Below are positions 8,901-14,476 of a stretch of DNA of 15,409 bases, piece by piece. The stretch's first letter is position 1; every line of letters starts with the position of its first letter. A program made the position numbers and the translations under genes. The stretch lies in NCBI GenBank assembly GCA_016297405.1, contig JAEDGP010000047.1:1-15409 (forward strand). Reading direction: 5' to 3'. The stretch comes from Treponema sp. (lineage in GTDB: Bacteria > Spirochaetota > Spirochaetia > Treponematales > Treponemataceae). The notes under the pieces are model-generated. The model saw only the letters and a program-made list of their open reading frames with translations. It was not told where the DNA came from and ran no database searches.

Positions 8901-11742
8901 TAACGTATATTTTTCGTTGAAGGACTGCCATAAGTCACGAATTGCACATTATTTTTCCGCAACACCTGTTCTGCCGTCAGATTTTTCTTCTTCAAATGAA
9001 AACCCTGGCGCAACCTATACGAAAGTCATGGATAAAACTTCTCCAGTGTTGATTTGCGTAAAGACAGGTCAGGAAAAGCATGTTGCGCCAAATGATGCGG
9101 GAGGGCAGCCGGAATATGATGGTCATAACTTTATAGAACTGGTTTATTCGGAGTCTGTTAATATTGGTGGCATTGACGGTAAACTTGATTTGCCATCAGA
9201 TTCAGGGGCTCTTACAAGCCTTGAAATTGCGGCCAGTAAAAATGTGCAGGCTACGGCTGCCCTTGGCGGCATTTCAAAAAATGCAAGCGGCTTTAAGGTG
9301 GCTGGCCTTTGTTCTTTTGCCAGTGGAAACGTGGAAACTGGCTCAAATGGAAGTGACGATAATATTGGTGTTCATTCGCTTTATCGCATTTTTGATGGTG
9401 ATGGTTTTGGTGCAGGAGCTGTTTCATATCGGACTCATGGAATCAGAGTGGGAATTGCTGGTTTTGTGGATGATACTGGATGCGTTACGGCAGCGGGAAA
9501 TATAAATCATTGGCTTGGATACATAAAACAGGCTCAGATGCCTTCTGGGGTAGTTACACGGTTGGAAAATCCGCTGATAACCGATGGTTGGGGAAATGTT
9601 CTTGAATATGTGGATTCTGCTCATGGGGTAAATCATAGGCTTCCGGAATTGATTGTAAATGATGGACTTGTGCCAGGTTCGGCAGGTTTTTACGGGGCAT
9701 GGGATGTGAGCGGTCCGGTTTTTGCGTCATATAACTCAAAGGTAACAGGTCTTTCGGATTTCTTTGAAGCTGTAGGTTATACTGTAACTCCATCAAGTGC
9801 ATATCTTGATCGTATTGAATTTCATATGTTGGACAGCGCTTCCATGCTGGAATCCAATGAATGGTATACAAAAATTGGTTGGACAGAGAAGGAATCAAGC
9901 GGAGGCACTTTGCTGGTTCCTGCAAAGGATACAGCTGGGGGAGCAAAACCATTTGCTTCTGGTTTGGAACGATCTGTTGGTGGAATTCGATACAGTTCGA
10001 TTTACGACAAAGTTTCTCATTTTGGATATTCTGTGGTGAATGGCAATTCTGGCAGAGCTTTTTCCGGCCAGGCGATTGGTGCAACTTCCAGTGCGTTGTT
10101 CCTCTCTTCTTCCGGCGGTGTTACTTCTGTTGATGAATATGACAGTTTGTATTTTGCTCTTAAGCTTACTGATTTGGAACTGCCGTTGAAAACTACTTTT
10201 GAAATAACTTACGATGGAAATGGATATATTACTGATCTTGCAGGTAACCTTATGCTTCCAGATGTAACGACTGTAATTAAATCCATTGACCGCGTTGCAC
10301 CTAATTTTAACTTGAGTATTGCGTCGGTAAAAACAGATGGTGGCGTGGATGGAGATGAGCTTTATGTGGTTTTCTCTAAAGCATTGCAAACTGGTTCATT
10401 TACAATCATGAAATTGGATAGTACTACGGAAACTATGAACGGCCTGGAGTCAATTCCGAAAACCTTAAGAATTGTAACCATCAGCCCAGATGGAGCATCT
10501 GTTACTCCTTCTACTGATCTGCAAATTGATGACAACGTTCCAGCAAGAGTTGTTTTTGCGAACCGTGACTATACTGGACTTATAATTAAGCTTAATCGGG
10601 CAGTAACATTAGCTGATATGGAACGGTATTACATTCAGTGCAATGTTGGAGAAATGTCGATTGACCCTGTATCTGGAACTTCTGCATACGTTACTTATGT
10701 ACAAGATATTCTTGGAAACTACATGGTGAGGAATTCTGCCCATGCGCTCACGGATTTTGCTGTTGGAGTTGTAAATCCTATTTATGCTTATGACAGCAAA
10801 TTGCTTGATGACGGAAGTAATGCTGCCAGTCAGATTTATCATGAAGGAAGTTGGGCTGTACATGATTGGGACAGAAATCAGGGAAATTATGGTTCATTGA
10901 CTTATGGGTATGATTTGTTTATTTCCACTAAGCTTAATGATGGCTCTGCAGACGGTGTTTCAGAACTTCCATCTCATATTACCCTTTACATGGCTCCTGT
11001 TTCAAATCTTTCTGGTGATGAGCTTTCAAATAACTACAATAAAAACACCGGTCAGAACTGGCGAATGTGGCTTCCGCAAAAGGCATTGGACGGAAGTTTG
11101 TGGCCGGTATTTGATTCTTTGTGTGATGCCACAAATGACGAATTCGGAATGGTTTGCCTTCCGGTGGATGCTGAAAATCCATCTGTTATGAACTGGAGTT
11201 TTTCGGAATTGAATTTTAGCAGCTTCATAAAGAATGAAGTACAGGCAAAAGCTTCCGATCAGATTTTGTTCCTGTTTGGAATGCAGCAGGATGAAAGTGG
11301 CGCGCCAATAACGATTTGTCATGCACCAGAATACATGGAAAGCACATCATCGTATACGTTAGTGCAGATGCCACTTTATGCCGGCCGGCTTGAAAACAAG
11401 GGTGACCTTACAAGCTTTGATATTTGGTCAATAAAGTTGAATGCAACAAAGCTGCAGCGTGGTGGAGTTACAATCATGAATAACGTAATTGACTTGAATG
11501 AAGGCGAAAAGACTATGATTCAGGTGGATATGGAAAGTGACGGGCCACTGAATGTAATCGTTATGACGCTGGATGGAAATATCGTTCAGTATTTGCAGCA
11601 TGGTTCTACAACTTCAGGAACTCATTTCTACACTTGGAATGGAACTACAAAAGGTGGTAAAAAAGTTGCCAGAGGATTGTATTTCATTCGTGTGTTTGGC
11701 AACGGAATTGATGAAACCCGCAAAGTCATGGTTGTGAAATAG
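2980..11742 (+). CDS. giant secreted beta-strand-repeat surface protein with FlgD-Ig-like C-terminus
   Basis: The frame has 2,920 codons (about 300 kDa). Residues here are numbered from the GTG at 2980; ATGs at 2998, 3013 and 3028 are alternatives and none has a strong ribosome-binding site. From 3028 the product begins as a classic signal peptide with likely cleavage after QSFA. An upstream FFAC could act as a relaxed spirochaetal lipobox. Residues about 50-1750 are Gly/Ser/Thr/Asn-rich short beta strands typical of parallel beta-helix stalks. They include three W-x-G-x5-W-x5-W modules (W206, W571, W1182), GNQxY-type strands (323, 396, 1416, 1585) and four 19-residue repeats (982-1057). Residues about 2018-2600 contain Ig-like strands (ELVYSESV, ELYVVFSKAL) and DLAGN/DILGN motifs. 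Residues 2828-2920 resemble the FlgD Ig-like domain, ending RGLYFIRVFGNGIDETRKVMVVK-like. No C-terminal beta-barrel is seen, so it is not a classical autotransporter. Probably a surface adhesin; its ligand is unknown. Confidence 0.85.
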   Translation: MENFPKMKCKTMCRFFMKEFRFSALKGLFAALALFFACGQSFARELVTASTVTIKNAEDDYLTGDVSISLLEIENNSGQIVIDVQGHNLSINTLRIGYYDILTHYNGYVVFKDSVGGGSVVIDVINATAWNQSKVMEIQSPLTVTVTNTLNADTGGHGGSAANLTVKGNGNLSVTGSVNGNDYLDLYDIAVNGNVSGITITGPFTWTGASSTSWDNPGNWDIPAVPGNGAVVIIGNVDAGSGNYPVTGSSISLKSLQVDDGASLKINSNNLSIDENLENAGSIDVSGTITVGGDLVNTDTLKAGGTITVAGAAAIEGKVISSGNQEYDGDVTLSGNAEFDAGLANVSFLGQVLGSGGSENLVIDANIAEFSGNVSDIKNLTVRGTSLVKGNVSTSGDQSYEGLCTIGADVTFEAGTTGNPKTVVFGSAGMAQSVDAGTKAMTLKSNGIIYGENNFIDLKIDNSGFGAATNVEFEGGKLQKITAFSAKGSDSANKLTLGSTDGSGTLKWDVYFGNVPVAANFSYVQVKNSRSLNVSGDAAKELGIVPGENTVVDALPAGPSAISWFIHKYYWVGKSNSKWSDVANWAFDLAGNLQAPVPGVDNGLSEIILNKVDGGYDLELEDEVTPLADPKVLKLKNLTVNAGNRFGLADYTVETSLGSGTAVSNLGTVAVYGNQAGAVFVTRGTSTVVHGNDSTIEYYGNQAAADVLFVSESGTTKTYKKLKVVQSGGSIEFASSVNAASFEDAATVSGTFKRNVTVGSGSGSLSLLGDWRIGDAGNAAAAVAVNASVVNGKSLAFDSDVATISGSYSGDGAFTACGTKTTVGGAVNFQTGTFNHNGGTFVLNGNSLTCKTDGTTVFNNLEIGATSAASSVSVTNKMNVDGNMTNRRQLIVNQDCEFKGDVQTVQSMTVKGTAKFSGTSAQKLYGAASFTAGTLECANTFAGVSPDPRGLFISRDISAKNFIVQTSSYLTCGSVKLTVSNDLVNAGTVNAGASVLAITSDFENTGIFYAENGTATVGRNFVNSGSYNGGSGILNVSGNFSNGGTYDAGTSTVKLTSTGISVIEGESAFYAFECIVPGKIIKFQNGKKQTFTNSFVITGASVSPVEDYSNYISLLSDLEDSSWQIDCTGATVNVTCAKIQDSKNLTKVSSAPLAADKVLVATTSQDLGNNEKWNFPGMLYVWKGEIDSVWHKKENWIPKSIPGDDACVQIGDVSTASGGSGNFPVCDGSVVLQKIKITQNSNVDLNGYDLTVTSTEAESFFNNGTVKSAGTEAVVLPSVNGAVVENGTWNYYGGTLKTIDNLKFNKIDVSASVFVSGTITASELKLTNSGNLTCSANATLNAAVYVGCEPAGSNFDNGGFELQFEKTVESINDSGTLYSLKFDGSGTTVLKSDVNVKEIVSDSPLEIEGVKIYSAGNQTYKEAVKLSSSTSAAAFVSADAGSAMEFQKNITGSGKNIVFGESSGMATNRKVVIKGSVSGIDGLISYYPVKIDCTSADLAVSASYVLFNQDSIVTGQNSVTFNGLVDSGSNGSNVSLTCGTAELPTKLVLNKMVGSVKPLSFVKCFGEVDFNAVPGGDGRTVTTLGNQYYYGEVVAGANVILNVATDAGVANGAVQFGNDISGSGKTVSVLADVYISDSCEITVDSLTVGSSSAGGRNLHVSAINGGANKVVDFRKSVKIYGNAIFYGGSIYVRESVDVSKDLVILGASYNGDDDGADQSKVSGLFAYNHALRTALNGCAVASYTGAFKTRHPDGTAIPTGSAGSFFGAKLTVDGGKTVSAGKNFYGNGTVLDGSGAWTLKVMDNEKATVAFAELYNSTINNCVVTGSSVAANAWLSASENCTGSGNTRVDFYRPLIAQAYTVLDDVVFVSFKDAGNGLSKKIENSNNEISKAVAHIKNSAGSYASAYMDEDCTESTDGKGDISQFYIRFGDGSRTSTKWNTDACGISAGATLSTDRNGVHHNVIPYLNLPKALNNVYFSLKDCHKSRIAHYFSATPVLPSDFSSSNENPGATYTKVMDKTSPVLICVKTGQEKHVAPNDAGGQPEYDGHNFIELVYSESVNIGGIDGKLDLPSDSGALTSLEIAASKNVQATAALGGISKNASGFKVAGLCSFASGNVETGSNGSDDNIGVHSLYRIFDGDGFGAGAVSYRTHGIRVGIAGFVDDTGCVTAAGNINHWLGYIKQAQMPSGVVTRLENPLITDGWGNVLEYVDSAHGVNHRLPELIVNDGLVPGSAGFYGAWDVSGPVFASYNSKVTGLSDFFEAVGYTVTPSSAYLDRIEFHMLDSASMLESNEWYTKIGWTEKESSGGTLLVPAKDTAGGAKPFASGLERSVGGIRYSSIYDKVSHFGYSVVNGNSGRAFSGQAIGATSSALFLSSSGGVTSVDEYDSLYFALKLTDLELPLKTTFEITYDGNGYITDLAGNLMLPDVTTVIKSIDRVAPNFNLSIASVKTDGGVDGDELYVVFSKALQTGSFTIMKLDSTTETMNGLESIPKTLRIVTISPDGASVTPSTDLQIDDNVPARVVFANRDYTGLIIKLNRAVTLADMERYYIQCNVGEMSIDPVSGTSAYVTYVQDILGNYMVRNSAHALTDFAVGVVNPIYAYDSKLLDDGSNAASQIYHEGSWAVHDWDRNQGNYGSLTYGYDLFISTKLNDGSADGVSELPSHITLYMAPVSNLSGDELSNNYNKNTGQNWRMWLPQKALDGSLWPVFDSLCDATNDEFGMVCLPVDAENPSVMNWSFSELNFSSFIKNEVQAKASDQILFLFGMQQDESGAPITICHAPEYMESTSSYTLVQMPLYAGRLENKGDLTSFDIWSIKLNATKLQRGGVTIMNNVIDLNEGEKTMIQVDMESDGPLNVIVMTLDGNIVQYLQHGSTTSGTHFYTWNGTTKGGKKVARGLYFIRVFGNGIDETRKVMVVK
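3595..3639 (+). repeat. W-x-G-x5-W-x5-W module 1 of the giant protein
   Basis: This encodes W206-T-G208, W214 and W220, followed by IPAVPG and beta strands (SLKSLQVDDGASLKI). It is the first of three widely spaced modules with identical tryptophan spacing. Confidence 0.75.
4690..4734 (+). repeat. W-x-G-x5-W-x5-W module 2 of the giant protein
   Basis: This encodes W571-V-G573, W579 and W585, followed by APVPG and beta strands (LKLKNLTVNAGNRFGL). It sits about 365 residues after module 1, with the same 8+6 tryptophan spacing. Confidence 0.75.
5923..6150 (+). repeat. four in-frame 57-bp (19-residue) repeats in the giant gene
   Basis: Residues 982-1057 divide exactly into four 19-residue units: DLVNAGTVNAGASVLAITS, DFENTGIFYAENGTATVGR, NFVNSGSYNGGSGILNVSG and NFSNGGTYDAGTSTVKLTS. 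The pattern is [DN]-hydrophobic-x-N-x-G, a turn, then an alternating hydrophobic strand, as expected for one coil of a beta-helix per unit. A similar pair occurs at about residues 273-310. The DNA copies have diverged, so the array is old and held at protein level. Confidence 0.85.
6523..6567 (+). repeat. W-x-G-x5-W-x5-W module 3 of the giant protein
   Basis: This encodes W1182-K-G1184, W1190 and W1196, then PKSIPGDDACVQIG and strands VVLQKIKITQNSNVDL. It resembles module 1 beyond the tryptophans: both continue PG, a strand ending IG(N/D)V, and GSGN(Y/F)PV. Confidence 0.75.
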
Positions 11743-11750
11743 GGGCGTAG

Positions 11751-11779
11751 TTGTTAATCCATCGGAAAAAAGATATACT
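11751..11779 (+). promoter_or_regulatory. promoter for the PilZ gene, giving a near-leaderless start
   Basis: TTGTTA (11751-11756), a 17-base spacer and TATACT (11774-11779) form a strong sigma-70-type promoter directly after the giant gene's stop. A start site about 7 bases past the -10 box would fall near 11786, only about 2 bases before the ATG at 11788. No ribosome-binding site lies between them. Confidence 0.6.
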
Positions 11780-11787
11780 TGGTCTAT

Positions 11788-12171
11788 ATGAATTCTGATA
11801 CAAGAAAAACTGAGCGCTATGATGATATTGGCCGCGTTGATGCTCCTGCAATATCGCCTATGCCAGGTGTGCTGGACAATATCAGTATGACAGGTTGTAA
11901 GGTGCACTATCAGTTTCCGGTAACTGTTAATCCAGAGGATGATATTGAATTGAGTATAATGTTTGCTCGTGCCGCAACTGAAGGTCGTTTTACATTGCTT
12001 TGTCATCCTCAGTGGGTGAAAAACGGTGATGATTTTACAGAAATCGGGTTCAAATTTTTGCCATCAAAAGATCTGGTTCACATTTCTGATTATATTGAAG
12101 ATTTGTATATGGAAAACAGGACAGACAGTCTTGCAGATCAGATTGTTGGCTCAATTTGTGGAAGCATCTAA
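11788..12171 (+). CDS. PilZ-domain protein, putative c-di-GMP receptor
   Basis: This is a 127-residue stand-alone PilZ domain. The two c-di-GMP-binding signatures are present: RxxxR as R6-KTE-R10, right at the N-terminus, and [D/N]xSxxG as N31-I-S33-MT-G36. Strands CKVHYQFPVTV, DDIELSIMF and FTEIGFKFL follow. PilZ proteins bind c-di-GMP and switch motility, surface or export functions through a partner; the partner here is unknown. The start must precede R6, so ATG 11788 is the natural choice; a TTG three codons earlier (11779) is possible but overlaps the -10 box. The gene ends 3 bases before the methyltransferase gene, so the two form an operon and are probably translationally coupled. The promoter at 11751-11779 suggests it is at least partly independent of the giant gene 45 bases upstream. 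Confidence 0.85.
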   Translation: MNSDTRKTERYDDIGRVDAPAISPMPGVLDNISMTGCKVHYQFPVTVNPEDDIELSIMFARAATEGRFTLLCHPQWVKNGDDFTEIGFKFLPSKDLVHISDYIEDLYMENRTDSLADQIVGSICGSI

Positions 12172-12174
12172 ATA

Positions 12175-13170
12175 ATGGATACAAAAAAACTTTCCGGGGC
12201 TGCATTTCTAGCTTTTCCAGATATGGTTCACATGTTGCAAAGTGAACTTTCAGGCCGTCTGGGATTTGATTCAAAGCCTGCGGCAGTTTATGGCGAACTT
12301 CTCTATTATCCGGATTTTTCGTTGGATGGCATTTATGATAGGGATTCTGGAAAGATCTTAGATAGAAATAAACTTCCATATTGGGCTCGCACTGTAATGC
12401 TTGAGCCGATTGAAATCTGTTTTGATTCCATTGGAAACGGTGCGCAGGCTTTGAAAGATATTCAGCGAAGTTGGGCACCTTATCAATATCAGTTTTTTAG
12501 AAGAGCAAATCTTTTACAGGAAAGGCTTCCTTATGTGAATCTTAAGGTACGAAAATTTCCGGTAAAGATTCCGACTTCTCCTATTGGACTTTGGACGCTT
12601 ACAAGCGAAAATACAATGATTGCAAGCGCAAAAACTTCCAGCTTCATTCCTGCAGGTCAAATTGTTTTTGAAGAAGATCATGAAAATCCGCCTAGCAGAG
12701 CGTACCTTAAGATTCAGGAAAGCTTGACCATGGCGAATCTTTTAAATGGTACAGAATTGCCTAAAGCCGGCGATTATTGTTTTGAAGCCGGAGCTTGTCC
12801 CGGGGGCTGGACCTGGGTTCTAGTTGGACTTGGGGCAAATGTTTATGCTGTGGATCGCGCTGAACTTGCACCAGAATTGATGGCAAATCCATTGGTTAAG
12901 TTCCAGGCCCATGATGCATTTACTTTGAAGCCGGCTGAAATTGGTCATTGCCAGTGGGTGTTCAGCGATGTAATTTGCTATCCTGAACGGCTTTTAAAAT
13001 GGGTGAAGGAATGGCTTGAAAGTGGTCTTGTGGACAATATGATTTGTACAATCAAAATGCAAGGCGAGCCGGAATGGGATATTATCCGCCAGTTTTCAGA
13101 GATTCCTCACAGCAAGATTGTTCATTTGAATTATAACAAACACGAACTCACCTGGATTCACACAAAATAA
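12175..13170 (+). CDS. RlmM/FtsJ-like SAM-dependent RNA 2'-O-methyltransferase
   Basis: The 331-residue product has a C-terminal Rossmann methyltransferase of the FtsJ type. SRAYLKIQESL (174-184) carries the first catalytic Lys179. Motif I is FEAGACPGGWTW (203-214), the acidic SAM-side residue follows in VYAVDRAE (223-230), and then come Asp265 (FSDVICYPER), Lys294 (CTIKMQG) and Glu324 (KHELTWIHTK). These form the K-D-K-E tetrad of RlmE/RlmM 2'-O-methyltransferases. The APGGWTW form and an N-terminal extension of about 150 residues favour RlmM (23S rRNA C2498), although E. coli RlmM is longer (366). The exact RNA target is inference. ATG 12175 follows the PilZ stop by 3 bases with no clear ribosome-binding site of its own, consistent with coupling. 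Its 3' end is duplicated 60 bp downstream. Confidence 0.78.
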   Translation: MDTKKLSGAAFLAFPDMVHMLQSELSGRLGFDSKPAAVYGELLYYPDFSLDGIYDRDSGKILDRNKLPYWARTVMLEPIEICFDSIGNGAQALKDIQRSWAPYQYQFFRRANLLQERLPYVNLKVRKFPVKIPTSPIGLWTLTSENTMIASAKTSSFIPAGQIVFEEDHENPPSRAYLKIQESLTMANLLNGTELPKAGDYCFEAGACPGGWTWVLVGLGANVYAVDRAELAPELMANPLVKFQAHDAFTLKPAEIGHCQWVFSDVICYPERLLKWVKEWLESGLVDNMICTIKMQGEPEWDIIRQFSEIPHSKIVHLNYNKHELTWIHTK

Positions 13171-13245
13171 AAACTGGAATAATTTATCATATTTGTCAGC
13201 CATTTACACACCTGGATTCACACAAAATAAAAAACTGGAATAATT
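13149..13245 (+). repeat. 60-bp-spaced direct repeat of the methyltransferase 3' end
   Basis: A 36-base segment (13149-13184) holding the last codons (TWIHTK) and stop of the methyltransferase gene recurs at 13209-13245. The only difference is one extra A in the A run after the stop codon. The intervening 24 bases are AT-rich. The near identity points to a recent duplication. Confidence 0.9.
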
Positions 13246-13258
13246 CCTTAATTTTTTT
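13237..13258 (+). terminator. weak possible terminator after the duplicated gene end
   Basis: GGAA-TAA-TTCC (13237-13247) makes a very short hairpin, followed by TTAA and seven T (13252-13258), with an A run upstream that could extend pairing. Copy 1 of the repeat lacks the TTCC arm, so only copy 2 offers this structure. It is the only terminator-like signal before the regulator gene. Confidence 0.25.
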
Positions 13259-13292
13259 CCAATGTATAATTCAGTCAATTTTGCTTTTCTTG

Positions 13293-13301
13293 TGTTATAA
13301 T
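13293..13301 (+). promoter_or_regulatory. extended -10 promoter of the WYL regulator gene
   Basis: TGTTATAAT at 13293-13301 is a perfect extended -10 element (TGn plus consensus TATAAT). No good -35 box lies at the right distance (only AGTCAA at 13273-13278), which suits an extended -10 promoter. The start codon lies about 46 bases downstream. A second TATAAT at 13265-13270 lacks both a TG extension and a -35 box. Confidence 0.6.
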
Positions 13302-13347
13302 TAAGGCTCATCTGTTTTTATCTGGTATTGGGAAAGGTGAGGGAGAA

Positions 13348-14397
13348 ATGGACAAAAAATCTAGAGAAAGCTCAAAATTATTAACAAAAATATATGCATT
13401 TGATTCGATTCTTTCTGATATGATTGCCCACAGCTGCAAGGAACTGGAAGAACGAACCGGCTATTCAGAATCTACTGTAAAGCGCACTATTTGCGAAATG
13501 CGCGATGTTTTTGACTTTCCAATTGAATCTTCCAGAGAAGGTTATTATTACGCAGAAAAGACTTACGGTATTCCAAGAACGTTGTTCACTGAAGATCAGA
13601 TGGTTTCCTACGGTTTTTTGAAGCAGACCCTTTCCCAGTTTCATGGCACCCCAATATGGAGTCCTCTGCAGGATTTGCTTGAAACTGTGGCCGAACCACT
13701 GGAGAACAATACAGAAACCTATGGAAACGGTGAAGTAAATGTAAAGTTTAAGGAAAAGGAACTTCCAATTGATGTTTGGTTTGAAGACAGGGTATGCATT
13801 GCAAAACGGCCTGAATGTCAGGTGGACGATGATGTTTGGGATTCTGTGGTTCTGGCCATGCGCAAAAACCGCAAGATAAAAATCATTTATGAAAAGCCTT
13901 CTTCTAATAAGCCGGTGGAACGAATAGTTCAGCCCTGGCAAATTGTTTATGACAATCAGTACTGGTACCTTTATGGATTTTGCGAACTTCGCGGATCAAG
14001 GCGCACTTTTAATTTCAGCTGCATAAAATCAGCAGAAGTTTTGGGTGAAACTTTTCAGCTGCCAAAAGATGGTTCGTATAAACTTGATAAATACACCATT
14101 GGTGCTTTTGGCATTAGCGTTGGAAGTGAAACAAAGGAATACAAAATTATTTTTAAGGGCGATGCAAAAGGTTATGCAACCCGCCAATGGGCGGAATCTT
14201 GTTTTGTAGAACCCTACGTTGGACCTCTTGCTGATTCAGATGCATTGCTGCTCACTTTTAAAAGCAATCAGCATTATGCCATCGTTCAGTGGGTTTTGAG
14301 TTTTGGAGCTGATGTGATTCCTGTTGCACCATCTGAACTTGTGGATGAATGGAAAGATTGCGTTCGCAAAATGTCAAAGCTTGCGGATAAAATTTAA
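13348..14397 (+). CDS. WYL-domain transcriptional regulator
   Basis: The 349-residue product has an N-terminal winged helix-turn-helix (about 12-70) with the usual pattern KELEERTGYSESTVKRTI then FDFPIESSREGYYY. The WYL domain (about 165-235) contains W206-Y207-L208 in QYWYLYGF, with QPWQIVYDN before it and RRTFNFSCIKS after it. A C-terminal WCX-like region (about 260-345) completes the standard layout and length. WYL proteins sense nucleotides, nucleic acids or other ligands and regulate nearby genes, often DNA-damage, defence or metabolic loci. No defence or damage genes are visible here, so its target is unknown. The ATG at 13348 has a purine-rich AAGGTGAGGGAG at 13334-13345. It has its own promoter and is convergent with argC. 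Confidence 0.9.
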   Translation: MDKKSRESSKLLTKIYAFDSILSDMIAHSCKELEERTGYSESTVKRTICEMRDVFDFPIESSREGYYYAEKTYGIPRTLFTEDQMVSYGFLKQTLSQFHGTPIWSPLQDLLETVAEPLENNTETYGNGEVNVKFKEKELPIDVWFEDRVCIAKRPECQVDDDVWDSVVLAMRKNRKIKIIYEKPSSNKPVERIVQPWQIVYDNQYWYLYGFCELRGSRRTFNFSCIKSAEVLGETFQLPKDGSYKLDKYTIGAFGISVGSETKEYKIIFKGDAKGYATRQWAESCFVEPYVGPLADSDALLLTFKSNQHYAIVQWVLSFGADVIPVAPSELVDEWKDCVRKMSKLADKI

Positions 14398-14400
14398 GTT

Positions 14401-14449
14401 AAAAAAAAAGCACCTTTCAAACTTGCAGAAAAACAGGTTCAAAAGGTGC
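14401..14449 (-). terminator. intrinsic terminator of argC
   Basis: GCACCTTT (14410-14417) pairs with AAAGGTGC (14442-14449), with extra pairs inside. Read leftward, the stem is followed by nine T (the A run at 14401-14409), a good U-tract for argC. Rightward there is no T run, so it should not efficiently stop transcription of the WYL gene. Confidence 0.75.
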
Positions 14450-14476
14450 GGTTCACATTTCAACAAAATTGGGGAA

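Noticed and set aside
2980..11742. Classical type V autotransporter or filamentous haemagglutinin
   Set aside because: No C-terminal 12-strand beta-barrel and no N-terminal two-partner secretion domain could be recognised; the C-terminus looks like a FlgD Ig-like domain.
13171..13347. Phage or plasmid attachment site with an adjacent integrase
   Set aside because: Gene-end duplication resembles an attachment scar, but no integrase, transposase or phage gene lies in the window, so I report only the repeat.
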